Shown: positions 52,040-62,668 of the stretch, piece after piece
Layout: every line of letters starts with the position of its first letter
Position numbering within the stretch: the stretch's first letter is position 1
Source: Erpobdella octoculata
Taxonomy: Eukaryota; Annelida; Clitellata; Hirudinida; Erpobdellidae
DNA length: 64,000 nt
Assembly: GCA_963978895.1 (NCBI GenBank)
Contig: OZ022238.1
Location: forward strand, 19,768,548-19,832,547
Direction of reading: 5' to 3'
Made by a program: the position numbers and the translations under genes
Notes under the pieces: model-generated
The model's input: only the letters and a program-made list of their open reading frames with translations
Databases searched by the model: none
What the model was told of the DNA's origin: nothing

Positions 52040-52340
52040 CAGATACAACAAATGGTTCAACGAGTGCATCAAAGACAACATCAATGGCTAGGACATGTGT
52101 TACGGATGATAAGAACAGGATTGCAAAAGTTGCACTGCGCGGTAGAATAGATGGAACTGCGAAAAGAGGATGCCCAAAAACAACGTGGATGACATCAACA
52201 CTGACCAGATACGATGTAGGGCCGAAAGTTTTAATGAGAACTGCCATAAGAGAAAAGAGTGGCGTTTGGTCAGTTTGTTCAGTTTGTTGGCAACTAATGC
52301 AAGAGCCTACGTTTATGATATTATTTACCTTATAATTAAT
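52040..52340 (+). pseudogene. C-terminal fragment of another LINE (RTE- or Ingi-like)
   Basis: The plus strand contains RQHQWLGHVLRM, then NRIAKVALRGRIDGTAKRGC and PKTTWM, followed after a frameshift by DQIRCRAESFNENCHKRKEW. WLGHVLR...KRGRPK-x-TW is the usual C-terminal signature of this LINE type. Only this end is present. Confidence 0.8.
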
Positions 52341-52575
52341 GAACAGTGCATAGCATAGTGTTAAACAAAATTGAATACTAGCCAAGTTTAAATAAGTTAG
52401 AAATCGAAATTTATGAATTCAAGATTTGTTTGAAGAAATAAAATCATCCCCGTTTTCTCGGCCGTTTTGAACGTAGATCATCGCAGATGTTTCCTGCTGT
52501 CGACGTTAAATGGGGGCTTGTAAAATATCGCTTGGTAACAGTAACTAGAATAAGAAAAACCAGGTGTTTATCTTT

Positions 52576-52866
52576 CTAATAAGTTATTGGATCCGTTGAG
52601 GGTTTACATCTTGGTTGACGAGGTTCTGCCAAATAAGCATTTATTAGTTTCTGATATTCTTTACCATCAACAGGAGTGGGTTCAATTGTTTTTGCTCCTA
52701 GCAATTCATTGTAGTACGAATACAATGATGAATTCACAGCGATGGCCTTTGCAACTTTTGGTCCTGTTGATGGAGATACTACGACGTTGATATTTTTGAT
52801 TTCACGTAGCATCTCTTCAATCAGACAATCTTTGGCAAATTGTTGAGCTTCTTCATTAGGCATTTC
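52576..52866 (-). CDS. Candidate host exon, unknown protein
   Basis: A minus-strand frame of 95 codons starts at an ATG (52863) and ends in TAG at 52578-52576. It begins MPNEEAQQFAKDCLIEEMLR and ends PRCKPSTDPITY. The composition is that of a normal soluble protein with no low complexity, and the same frame stays open upstream (TFLDPTYKLE just before the ATG). An AG sits 2 bp before the ATG. It may be a last exon, or an exon starting further upstream. There is no overlap with any recognised repeat. I do not recognise the family. Confidence 0.5.
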   Translation of the reverse strand, partial: EMPNEEAQQFAKDCLIEEMLREIKNINVVVSPSTGPKVAKAIAVNSSLYSYYNELLGAKTIEPTPVDGKEYQKLINAYLAEPRQPRCKPSTDPITY

Positions 52867-52992
52867 TAGTTTATACGTCGGATCGAGGAAAGTCGATAAA
52901 ACAAAAAAATTTTAACACTATTTGATTCCGATTCCGATTCATTGTTTGAAATAGGAATCCAATTTCCAAATCAAAAGTCGGCCCACCCATAA
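52867..52992. other. No recognisable feature
   Basis: Short spacer with degenerate GATTCCGATTCCGATTC near 52925. Confidence 0.4.
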
Positions 52993-52998
52993 ATTAAT

Positions 52999-53051
<53 letters not shown>
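52993..53051. repeat. (TA)n microsatellite
   Basis: About 58 bp of perfect TA. Confidence 0.97.
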
Positions 53052-53052
<1 letters not shown>

Positions 53053-53339
53053 CAGACAAAAACTACGGAAAAAAAGTGAGCGTGAAATCAACTGTGTGGG
53101 TGTCTGGTTGTGTACTTAATTTGTATCTTAGTGAGACTTTGGCTGAACGCGTCGGCGTTTGTTTACTCATTGAAAGCGTGTTTATTAATACTCGGCTACT
53201 TTTATTGATTTTAAGTCTAACTCTGCATGTATTGAAAACAAACTAACTGCTGTTTAATTCACTTTATTATTATAAGTTTGATAAAGTGTCCTTTTCGATT
53301 TGAATATATACCGTTTTATCATTATAAAGTTTAAAATGA

Positions 53340-53382
53340 AGCTCTGAAGATGGTTAAATTAACCGAAACTGGCCAGTTAGCT
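53340..53382 (+). ncRNA. Minimal hammerhead ribozyme-like motif, copy 3
   Basis: Helix I pairs AGCU (53340-53343) with AGCU (53379-53382). The core CUGAAGA (53344-53350) fits CUGANGA and is followed by one extra U. Helix II pairs GGUUAA with UUAACC. GAAAC follows, and helix III is ACUGGCCAGU (53368-53377). The cleavage triplet would be GUU. Layout and spacing match copies 1 and 2. Confidence 0.7.
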
Positions 53383-53516
53383 GGAAAATTTTTTTTTAAA
53401 ACGTTGCTTGGTGTAGTTTCAGAAAGGAAAGATAATGTTGCTTTGCAAGGTTTATACCAGAAACTGATGGATGCGAAATGGTCTACAAATTTCAATGAAA
53501 CTTGCAAGCGGGAATT
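53383..53516 (+). pseudogene. Penelope-like N-terminal fragment, running into (TA)n
   Basis: The plus strand reads [20 protein letters not shown], then [14 protein letters not shown] immediately before (TA)n. The end corresponds to FN-x-AC-x-KE-x-L in the other units, in decayed form. The distance from hammerhead to (TA)n is close to that of the other copies. Confidence 0.5.
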
Positions 53517-54385
<869 letters not shown>

Positions 54386-54416
54386 CTAGAGGTTTGCCCG
54401 TCTCAAGGACGGGGTT
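54386..54416 (-). mobile_element. Helitron 3' terminus
   Basis: On the minus strand an imperfect hairpin CCCCGTCCTTGAGACGGG is followed by CAAACCTCTAG, ending at 54386 with T next. It is a standard Helitron end. Confidence 0.7.
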
Positions 54417-55035
54417 TTTTAACATTTGATGAACAAATATTAAACTAATTTAATTTATTTAATTATCATGTTAATTGTTTATTTATTTTTGAAATTATTT
54501 ATTAAATTAATTTGTTTTAAATACAAAAGCGTTCTGCAGAAAACGTTTAAACAATTTCTTATTAATGATTTTTTTTATTAATTTTCCATCATTACTTTTA
54601 GTATTCCATTTGTTATTATGTGAACCTCTTTGGCGGAAATCTTTAGACTTTAAGATAATTGTTTTAGTATTATTTTATAAAGTTTTAATACGAATAAAAC
54701 AAAAACATATAAAGAAAAGATCAAACGCTATCAATACATTTATTTTCAGACATTGCTTGACAGCTTGTGTCATGAGGGTGTGCTTATAAACAAACAAATG
54801 ACTCCCACGCAATTATGTGCTGCAACAAACAAATGACTGAACCGCAATTACATCTACAATCAAATGAACGTTAAAAACAGTTTTTTAATTCGGCTTGAAC
54901 ACATCAGACATTTTTAAAATCATTCAATTTGAAATGCGAAAGTTCATTGTATTCTATTAAAAACAACATAATTCAAACTTTGTTTTAGAAAAAAATATAA
55001 TTTTCAATATCTGTATGTATATATTCATGTATGTA
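54417..55035. other. Probable Helitron interior
   Basis: AT-rich. It contains TTGAAATGCGAAAGTTCATT near 54932, repeated at about 55092, so it probably belongs to the Helitrons whose 3' ends lie at 54386, 55036 and 55249. No gene. Confidence 0.45.
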
Positions 55036-55275
55036 CTAGAAAGAGCCCGTCAAAAAGAACGGATTTTTTTAAATTTTATTATATATTAATTTGAAATGCG
55101 AAAGTTCATTGTATTCTAGCAAAAACAACGTTTTTAGTGTTTATTTATTTATTAATTTTATACATTTCCATTCTATTTCAACATAATTCAAACTCTTTTA
55201 AAAAAAATAATAATTTTTAATACCTGTGTGTATGTATTTATGTATGTACTAGAACGAGCCCGTCAAAAAAACGGA
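55036..55275 (-). mobile_element. Tandem Helitron 3' ends, 213 bp apart
   Basis: On the minus strand, two near-identical ends (CCGTTCTTTTTGACGGG then CTCTTTCTAG, at 55036; and CCGTTTTTTTGACGGG then CTCGTTCTAG, at 55249) each precede T. The repeat distance is 213 bp. This is a head-to-tail arrangement of Helitron ends. Confidence 0.72.
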
Positions 55276-55499
55276 TTTTTTTATATTTTACTATATATTA
55301 TTTTTTGATTGCAGCACCACCTCTTTGATCTTTAGGACGGACAGTGTACAATTGCGTAATAACTTTTATTAAACGCCTGCGCTCACTAATTTTAGCAACT
55401 GCTGATTGCTGACCACCGCGGCTGCGGAAATTACTAACATACATACAGAGACATGAGAAATTATTTATATGTATCTAAGTTATTTATTGAAATTTCGCA

Positions 55500-55710
55500 T
55501 AACGCAGCGAACGTGGTGGACAGCAGGAAAAAATGTAAAAGAGAAAATGAGCGGAAATGGTAGAGCAAGCATTAGAACGGAAAAACGACCGGGAACTGAA
55601 AGCCAACGGGAGCGGGAAAGCGACCGGGAGTGAGAAAGCGAACGGGAGTGGATAGCGAACGGGAGCGGGGAAGGAAACGGGAGACAAACAATAGAAAAAT
55701 TTCTAAAAAC
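55500..55710 (+). mobile_element. Helitron-family fragment with GC-rich minisatellite
   Basis: Units resembling GGGAGCGGGAAAGCGACCGG (55570-55680) are followed by GAGACAAACAATAGAAAAAT and TTCTAAAAACTGGGTCCAAT, where the 3' hairpin has decayed. Reading frames through it are not genes. Confidence 0.75.
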
Positions 55711-55839
55711 TGGGTCCAATATAAAGCTATGCTGAAGGTTTCAGCTTCCTCGCGGGTCAAAAAACTGGTTAAATTTTACTTGCAAGATTTGCGTTTAGAA
55801 AAAACCACACACACACACACAAACAGCGTTTCCTGAATG

Positions 55840-56093
55840 AAGCTTCGGAAATCCGTGACAGCATCAAGATCTTCTGCGACAACCAAAGTGCCTTAAAGTT
55901 AGCGAAGAACCCTGTTTTTCACAACAGAACAAAACATATAGACATCCGTTACCACTTTATTCGAGAAGCTCTTGAAAATTGTGAAATTGAATTGGACTAT
56001 GTTTCAACCGAATCGATGGTAGCAGATATTTTAACTAAGGGACTTTTCACTCCTAAGCAAAAACTTTGTGTTCAGCAATTAGGTTTACTGTAA
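55840..56093 (+). pseudogene. Ty1/copia RNase H, C-terminal fragment
   Basis: The plus strand reads KIFCDNQSALKLAKNPVFHN, then RTKHIDIRYHFIREAL, then VADILTKGLF, and ends with a stop after LGLL near 56093. These are signature motifs of copia RNase H (CDN-x-SA; KHIDIRYHFIRE; ADILTK). Integrase and RT are missing because Helitron sequence lies upstream. A polypurine tract and an LTR follow, in the correct order. Confidence 0.93.
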
Positions 56094-56180
56094 TGATCTG
56101 TGAAGTCGAATGAAACTGAAATGTCTGATTAAAATGACAGAATGCATGTATGATCTTGTTTATTAAGATTATATATGATC

Positions 56181-56191
56181 GTGAGGGGAAG
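56181..56191 (+). other. Polypurine tract of the copia element
   Basis: GTGAGGGGAAG immediately precedes the TG of the LTR. It would prime plus-strand DNA synthesis in a live element. Confidence 0.75.
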
Positions 56192-56312
56192 TGTTGTAAA
56201 TGTCACGTTCTATATAATGTCTTTCTTCCCTCCACGTCACTTCCTTCTTCTTCGTTGTTTAACCTTGCTCGCTTGTCGATCTTCGACCGCTACTTTGTTC
56301 GTTAATAAATCT

Positions 56313-56316
<4 letters not shown>
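56192..56316 (+). mobile_element. Copia 3' LTR, about 125 bp
   Basis: Starts TGTTGTAAATGTCACG and ends TAATAAATCTAACA. It carries ATATAATG and an AATAAA signal near the end. A short LTR of this size fits GalEa-like copia elements of marine animals (inference). A (TA)n tract starts at its last base. Confidence 0.72.

Positions 56317-56389
<73 letters not shown>
56317..56389. repeat. (TA)n microsatellite
   Basis: About 70 bp of TA between a copia LTR and a Helitron end. Confidence 0.97.
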
Positions 56390-56390
<1 letters not shown>

Positions 56391-56416
56391 AATAATTTAA
56401 AAAATATTCTAAATAG

Positions 56417-56533
56417 CCATGGACCTATCCTCAGACCTACCAAATGTACACAAAACATTTCATAAATATCGGTTCAGCCGTTTTGGAGGAGTTCAATTTC
56501 AAACACTATGACACGAGATTTTTATATATGTAG
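56417..56533 (-). mobile_element. Helitron 5' end of the minisatellite family
   Basis: On the minus strand TCTACATATATAAAAATCTC, GTGTCATAGTGTTTGAAATT and GTGTACATTTGGTAGGTCTG match the 5' regions at 60357 (minus), 60533 (plus) and 23262 (minus). The 3' part is missing. Confidence 0.72.
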
Positions 56534-56560
56534 ATATATATGTATATATATTTATATATA

Positions 56561-56610
<50 letters not shown>

Positions 56611-56851
56611 TAGTGGGGTTACCGGTGTAGGAGGTAAGGTGGACTCTAGGTAACTTTCGGACTCTAGAGTTCAATATGTCTGCAGGTATAAGAGACTCTA
56701 CAATACAATACAATACAAAGTTAAATTTATAACGCGCCCTTATAAAAAAAAACAAGTCTTTCGCATGAGCGCGCAGTTCGACAATATCTCCTAGTCAAAG
56801 AACTTACTAAAGAGATAAGTTTTTAATTTAGTTTTAATATGAGTAGCGTTT
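56534..56851. other. No gene; (TA)n stretches
   Basis: TA-rich runs at 56534-56606, then a short repeat ACAATACAATACAATAC near 56700. The ACGCGCCCTTATAAAAAAAA near 56733 resembles the 3' end of an L2/CR1 LINE on the minus strand but is too short to call. Confidence 0.4.
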
Positions 56852-57413
56852 TTAGATTGGCGAATATGTACAGGCAAGCTGTTCCAGTAAGTTGCGCCAG
56901 AGATGGCAAAAGCTCTGTTTCCAAATTGGAGACGAGACCGGACAAACGAAACACCTTGCAAGGCATCGGACCCTCTTTTGGTTGCTTCCTAGAACTTTCA
57001 GAAAACTACCTCGGATTTTTCTGTTCTGACGCTTTACAAGTTCATTTGCCTGTGGGTGATAAGCACTTGTTATTCTTTGCTTCGTTCCTGTCAGTCGAAA
57101 AGTAATGAACAACAACGCAAATGACATATCCCTCTGTTGTCTTTGGTAAAGTCCACAAATTCACAGCTATATGTGACCCAACTTTGCTGGGAATAGGAAT
57201 AGAATGCATTGTAGGAGCAGCTTTGTTGAAGTTAGTGTTTCCGCGTTGAAAAACTTCACAAGTTGCGACAAATTCTCTCCCATCCACGTTCATTCCTGGC
57301 CACCATACATCAGCGTCCAAAAATATGTCCCAGCAAATATGTCCACCCATGACTGCCGCTTGAATTGTCTGTTTCTCTTCGGTCCCTTCAGTATCATTAG
57401 TCTTATTGGCCAT
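56852..57413 (-). pseudogene. Ty3/gypsy integrase relic
   Basis: Two overlapping minus-strand frames. 57413-57042 has HICWDIFLDADVWWPGMNVD, then EFVATCEVFQRGN, which is the end of the zinc-binding region and the start of the catalytic core, and TEGYVICVVVHYFS around the first catalytic residue (changed here). 57127-56852 has TGTKQRITSAYHPQANELVK, then RQNRKIRGSFLKVL, the end of the core with its glutamate position altered. A frameshift lies near 57080. No link to the gypsy element at 746 can be shown. Confidence 0.85.
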
Positions 57414-58002
57414 CTATGGTTTAGTTAAACATTTGTTACCACAACTGCCTTTATGAATAGCTTTTAGAACATCTCTAATGATTTCTGCTGCACTTTTTAT
57501 TACGCGTAATACTGTTAGATTTTGATTTTTGCTGGCCGTATCGGTAATGCAGCACATCGTTGTTTAATATGTATTTGTTGCACATTTTTTGCATGTTTGC
57601 TTACTGACCTGGGCTGCCATTCAAGAAAAATCCTAAAATTTATCTTAAGATTATCCTAAGATTTATCCTAAGATAGAAAGTTAGGATATCCTAAGATATA
57701 TCTTATCTTAGGATATGTCGTATTCTCGAAAGGTATCTTAGGATATCCTAAGTGTAAGACTGTCCTAAGACCGCATATTTATCTTAAGACAATCCTAACC
57801 CGAGCAGCCAATGAAAAAGCGCGTTTCATGTGTAAAGCAAGCCAAGGTTGATTTATATATTTATATAGTACAAAAAATCTGCAATCAGACGTACGAGTGA
57901 TAATACGAGAACTTTAATGTAAACAAAGATTTTTGATTGTTAATAGCCTTTCTTTCACTTTTTTGTTTAAGAGATTTTGTATTTTTTCATATTTTTATTC
58001 TA

Positions 58003-58110
58003 ATGGAAACGTCTGAAACGCGCGACGTTAAACGCAGACCCAACTTTTCGAGCGATGAACTTGAAGTACTTACAAGTGAAGTACGTCTTCGTTCAAAAGT
58101 GTTAATGGGC
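58003..58110 (+). pseudogene. Harbinger MYB/SANT-like DNA-binding protein, N-terminal piece
   Basis: The ATG at 58003 starts METSETRDVKRRPNFSSDEL, then EVLTSEVRLRSKVLMGKF, the opening of the MYB/SANT-like (NAIF1-type) domain of the second Harbinger protein, which assists transposase import and DNA binding. It is cut after about 36 codons where it joins the nuclease gene tail. Confidence 0.7.
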
Positions 58111-59097
58111 AAGTTTTTTTCGCAGTATAGAGCAGAGTTCCGCCACTTTTGTCCAAGCACCTGAAGCGAGATTTTAGCACACCAAACAGACGCTCAATGG
58201 CGTTCCTCGTTCTCGCATGAGCTCGGTTATAATTTGCCTCTGCTGCAGTCAATGCATGTCCCGTCACGGGAGTCATCAACCAAGGTTCCAAAGGATATCC
58301 AGAGTCGCCTAAAGATAATACAAACAAGTGTTAAGCTCTCTATTTTTATAACCTTGGGATTATTTTACGTTGAATCATTAAAGTGAGTGAAAATTGAGTT
58401 ACTGATAGTGAGAGCAGGAAAATTTTGCCTAATGCCATAAATAAACAATTTTTTTACCTAAAAGCCATGCGTTTTTGACGATCCCTGTCTCCATGACAGT
58501 TTTCAGTCCTGACATTCGCCAGATGAAAGAATCATGAGAACTTCCTGGCCATTTTGCTACCACATCACGAATAATCAAGTTGTTATCGCAAACCATTTGA
58601 ACATTCACACTGTGATAGCCTTTGCGATTGACAAACGCCGGCTCTTCGTCGGAGAAAGGCGCCTTGATCGTGATGTGAGATCCATCAATGCAACCGATGA
58701 CGTTTGGCAAACCAGCAACTTGGCTAAATCCGAGCTTGATGTCTCGTATTTCAGCTTCATTCATTGGAAACCGAATGAATGTCGGAGCCAGTGCACATAA
58801 CGCGTCGGTGACACCGTGAATTGATCGACTAACCGATGGCTGCGTAACTCCATAAGTAGTGGAAATTGCCCATTGAAAACTGCCAGAAGCATAGAAAGTC
58901 AGCGCAATCAGAAGTTGTGTGGTTGTGTCTAATGATGCAGAGCGCTTTGTGTCACAAAATACTTATTCTTCTATCAACGATTTTATATATTCTATAGCCT
59001 GACGATCAAATCGCGTATATTGAACTAACTCTACATCTGAAAGGTTTTCTAACAAAATGCGATCTTTAAAAATGCGTGGAACTGCAATAAAGTTCAT
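58107..59097 (-). pseudogene. Harbinger nuclease (HARBI1-type DDE transposase), two exons, with stop
   Basis: DDE-type transposase. Exon 1 runs from an ATG at 59097 (MNFIAVPRIFKDRILLENLS) to 58458. An in-frame TAA follows SLIEE near 58960. It contains SVSRSIHGV, then VIGCIDGSHITIKAP (first catalytic Asp) and WPGSSHDSFIW (second Asp). A 149-bp intron (58457-58309, GT...AG) joins LLG to DSGYPLEPWL in frame. Exon 2 has ARTRNAIERLFGVLKSRFRC (catalytic Glu) and ends at GTLLYTAKK, where the internal deletion begins. Apart from the stop, the catalytic triad is intact. Confidence 0.88.
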
Positions 59098-59302
59098 TTC
59101 TGTCAGTTAATCGTACTCTTCCAACTATCTTAAGATTGGGTACAGGGCATCTTAAGATTTTAGTGAACTTAAGATAAAATAAATCTTAAGATTATCTTAA
59201 GATTTTTCGAGAATTGACGCTTCGTCCTAAGATTATCTTAAGACAATCTTAGGATAATCTTAAGCTAAGATATGTGCTAAGATTTTTCTTGAATGTGGCC
59301 CC

Positions 59303-59974
59303 TGGTCATCCTTTCATTTGTGCTGAATAAAAACCATCTCTTAAGAATCGATCAATGTCGTCGTTGTTTTTCTTGTTTGTTCTTTAAAATTAAATCAGCT
59401 GTATCGCCTTCCTTCATTTTGTTTTTAATTGTTATCATCCACCTGACTGTGCCGTACGGTTGCGTAAAACCCTTGGTAATCTAATGGGAGCCCGCTGTGA
59501 TCGACAGTCATATATGAGAAAATTAAGAAGTAACGATTTGGCATGGCATTCAAGCCCACAAAACCGAATCTGAAATTCCACAGTTTCCAACGAGACTGGA
59601 AGAAACTGGGTCAAACTATCAATAGACGTGACCATGTTGTTTGCAAATTGCGGTCAATGCCACGAGTGAAGATGAAAGTATTCTTTGTTGGTGGCCGTGT
59701 CGTATTTTTCAAAGGCGACTATGCTGTTCGGGACGAACAGAATTAGGAAAAGGGTAATGAAATAATAATTGCTAATTTTATTATCATTTTCCGCTCAATT
59801 AACTTTACAGAATTTAAAACGTTATTTTAGGGAACATAAGGGAAGTATAAAAAGACTTATCAAAGTTTTATTCTTTATCTCCAATGATCTACAAATCTAT
59901 TCCAAAGAACCCGGTGCACGATTTCGACGATATTACAACAATATATTAGGGATGGACCTAGCAGCAAATTTGGC
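59303..59974. other. No recognised gene
   Basis: A plus-strand open frame at 59543-59746 (start MAFKPTKPNLKFHSF) and overlapping frames (CHSSPQN-like) have coding-like composition but no recognisable domain. It could be a retroelement fragment. The remainder is featureless. Confidence 0.35.
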
Positions 59975-60357
59975 GCCGATGCCGGTGTTTCCCGAGGTTT
60001 TTAGAGGTTTTTCTATTGTTTGTCTTTTTTGCTCCCGTTTCCTTGATGACAACACATAAATTTAATGTTTCGACATGAATTAGGCCTTAAATCAATTAAA
60101 ATTAATTAAATCAAGTTAATCAGGCAGTTCAAGATACTTTTTTATAGGAAAGCGATATATTTATGCATTTCTATCTGTTCATTTTCCTATAAAAAGGACA
60201 TAATTGCACCTCTTTAATTTTTCATTATAACTTTTAAAATAATTTAACAAAATATTCTTATCCTCAGACCTACCAAATGTACACAAAACATTTCTTGAAA
60301 ATCGGTTCAGCTGTTTCGGAGGAGTTTGAAGTCAAACACTATGACACGAGATTTATA
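59975..60357 (-). mobile_element. Short non-autonomous Helitron, minisatellite family
   Basis: On the minus strand the 5' side reads AAATCTCGTGTCATAGTGTT, then GAAACAGCTGAACCGATTTT and GTGTACATTTGGTAGGTCTG. The 3' side reads GGAAACGGGAGCAAAAAAGA, then ACAAACAATAGAAAAACCTC and CTCGGGAAACACCGG near 59980. The TTAGG-type internal section matches 42640-42670 in part. The CTAG end has decayed. Confidence 0.72.
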
Positions 60358-60369
60358 AATAAATAAATA

Positions 60370-60584
<215 letters not shown>

Positions 60585-60837
60585 TATATATATATATATA
60601 TCTTTGAGACACGCTCTAAGAAACACAACTCGCCATTTGGCAGAAACAACTTTTCGAGCCAAATTCTCGACCTTTCGGCACAAAACTCTCTGTTCGAGAC
60701 TACAATTAGCCAAAAACTTTTCCATTAAACTTTTATTGTCCTCAGGGTCAAAAGTAAAACGAGAAAAGTAAACAAACAGAAAGAACCGAAATTGTCAAAG
60801 AATTAGCTCACTAATTCTTTTGTTAGTGTGCTAATTC

Positions 60838-61137
60838 TTCGTTCCCGGTCGCTTTCCCGTTCCCGGTCGCTTTCCCGTTCCCGGTCGCTTTCCCGTTCCC
60901 GGTCGCTTTCCCGTTCCCGGTCGCTTTCCCGTTCCCGGTCGGTTTCCCGTTTCCGATCGTTTTCCCGTTCCCGGTCGCTTTCCCCGTTCCCGCTCAAGCT
61001 TGCTCTCCCGTTCCCGGTCACGCTTGCTCTCCCATTCCCGGTCACGGTTGCTCTCCCGTTCCCGTTCACGCTCATTTTCTTTTTTCCATTCTTTCACAAC
61101 TTCTTTTAGCCTATAAAACGTAAAATAGATTTGCTAA
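60838..61137 (-). mobile_element. Helitron-family piece with ~24-bp minisatellite
   Basis: At least seven near-perfect TTCCCGGTCGCTTTCCCG units (60840-60990), then more variable units, followed by ACTTCTTTTAGCCTATAAAA and CGTAAAATAGATTTGCTAA (shared with 25360-25400). Orientation is opposite to the next element. Confidence 0.85.
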
Positions 61138-61511
61138 GACTATATATATATATATATGAAGGTTTGTGGGTTAGTTTGTCTGTTATAGAAACGGGAAAGC
61201 GACCCGGAACGGACAGCGAGCGGGAACGGAAAAGCAAGCGTGAGCGGGAATGGGAGAGCAAACGTGAGTCGGAACGGGACAGCGACCGGGAACGGGAAAA
61301 CGACCGGTAGCGGGAAAGCGACCGGGAGCGGGAAAGCGACCGGGAGCGAGAAAGCGACCGGGAGCGGGAAAGCGACCGGGAGCGGGAAAACGATCGAAAA
61401 CGGGAAAGCGAACAGGAGTGGGAAAGCAGGTGGGAAAGGAAACGGGAGAGAAAGAGACAAACATTAGAAAAACCTCTAAAAAACCCGGGCAACGCCGGGT
61501 ATCTACGCTAG
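61138..61511 (+). mobile_element. Miniature Helitron (~370 bp) with perfect 3' end
   Basis: Begins with ACTATATATATATATATATG followed by AAGGTTTGTGGGTTAGTTTG (5' end, first base changed), then a minisatellite of CGGGAGCGGGAAAGCGAC units (61190-61440). The 3' end is excellent: ACATTAGAAAAACCTCTAAA, a hairpin with arms CCCGG (61484-61488) and CCGGG (61495-61499), then TATCTACGCTAG ending at 61511, and T next. Confidence 0.85.
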
Positions 61512-61991
61512 TACATACATAAACACACACACAGGCACACGATTGAACTTACCGATCCGGCGTGTGTCGATTGCGTTTATGTTTTTAGGAAACGACTTAA
61601 AACTCATTTTTTTCTTCGTATGACGAACTGATATTGACCCCTTTTTGTTTCTGATGTGTGATTCTGTTCGTTCGTTTATTTTGGCATTGCCGCCTCGTGC
61701 TCTGAGAAATTTTTCTTTTTAGAGAGCACGTTAAATAAATAAATAAATAAAAATAAACATACATGCACACACACACATACACACATACATACGCACATAC
61801 ATATATATATAGTTCCTGCTCGCTCACCCGCTCCGCTCCGCTCATTTTGTGACGGATTTCAAAAATTTTTTCTCTATATTTGATTTCCCTTGACTCTCAA
61901 GGTTGTGTGAAAATTTTATTACCATCGGATGAATGGTGTAGCAATGCATAAAGGACATGAATATATACATATATACATACAAACATTCATT

Positions 61992-62028
<37 letters not shown>

Positions 62029-62173
62029 CTAATTATTTTTATTTATACAATATAATTAGCTATTTTTATATATTTATAACTTTGAATGTTCTTTTTTAAT
62101 TATTCATTTATTGTTAAAACTTCGATTTTTTGTGGGTTTACCTTTTACCTACTATGGTTTATTTTTAGCACTT
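61512..62173. other. No gene; simple repeats
   Basis: Contains CACACA/ACATAC runs at 61520-61535 and 61765-61805, (AAAT)n near 61735, and TA runs at 61999-62028. The phrase AAAACTCATTTTTTTCTTCG near 61597 looks like a LINE C-terminus on the plus strand (RLKTHFFLRM-like) but is too short to call. Confidence 0.4.
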
Positions 62174-62211
62174 ATGCTGACAATCAATTGTCGAAACTGG
62201 CCAGTTGGCAA
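62174..62211 (+). ncRNA. Decayed hammerhead-like motif, copy 4
   Basis: CUGA, then a GACAAU/AUUGUC stem, GAAAC, and the helix III palindrome ACUGGCCAGU identical to copy 3. Three core bases after CUGA appear deleted, so the ribozyme fold is lost. A (TA)n tract follows about 150 bp downstream, as in the other units. Confidence 0.5.
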
Positions 62212-62350
62212 AGCAATAAATTATGGTTTTAAACAATACTTTTTAACAAAAAAACGGTATTAGGAAAAGCTCTGTAAAACGTTTTAAGCCTTAAATGGCG
62301 TATAGCATTTAACAGCGCGTGTAGTCAGGAAAAGGTACACCTTGTTATGT

Positions 62351-62354
<4 letters not shown>

Positions 62355-62421
<67 letters not shown>
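62355..62421. repeat. (TA)n microsatellite
   Basis: About 66 bp of TA, with a second short TA run at 62435-62456. Confidence 0.97.
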
Positions 62422-62423
<2 letters not shown>

Positions 62424-62642
62424 CTCTACCAAAGATATATATATATATATATATATTCATGTAAATTTGCAGATTTTACGATCAGTTTCCCATTGATAGA
62501 CGTTAAAGGATTTAGAATAGTTATTATAGACATTATAATTATATTAGAAGGTACAAATAGGATTTATTATCAGCCAATAAATCCAATAAACTAGAAAACC
62601 ATTCTATTGAGCCCGGTCCATGATTTGGTGATATCGTTACAT

Positions 62643-62661
62643 TGGTGTCTTGAAGTGAGAT
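62643..62661 (+). other. Primer binding site of the second SAP-gag element
   Basis: TGGTGTCTTGAAGTGAGAT, a diverged form of the tRNA-Leu site at 720-737, follows ATCGTTACAT, which would be the end of the 5' LTR, and precedes the gag ATG by 7 bp. Confidence 0.65.
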
Positions 62662-62668
62662 TAGAAGA

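Larger units (their letters stand above)
57611..59302. mobile_element. PIF/Harbinger transposon, internally deleted
   Basis: The left terminus starts GGGCTGCCATTCAAGAAAAA (57611). The right terminus, read inward on the minus strand, starts GGGGCCACATTCAAGAAAAA (59302). Both are followed by 150-170 bp of dense CTTAAGAT / ATCCTAAGAT palindromic repeats. Inside are a nuclease gene (minus) and a short piece of a MYB/SANT-like gene (plus), converging and fused near 58108. Target-site duplication is not clear. Confidence 0.88.

Noticed and set aside
60831..61467. Arg/Ser-rich and Pro/Phe-rich frames (RSRSLS, FPVPGRFPAPG types)
   Set aside because: They are readings of the Helitron minisatellite in several frames, also at 23497-23870, 37679-38094 and 55480-55719. 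The protein-like regularity comes from the DNA repeat.
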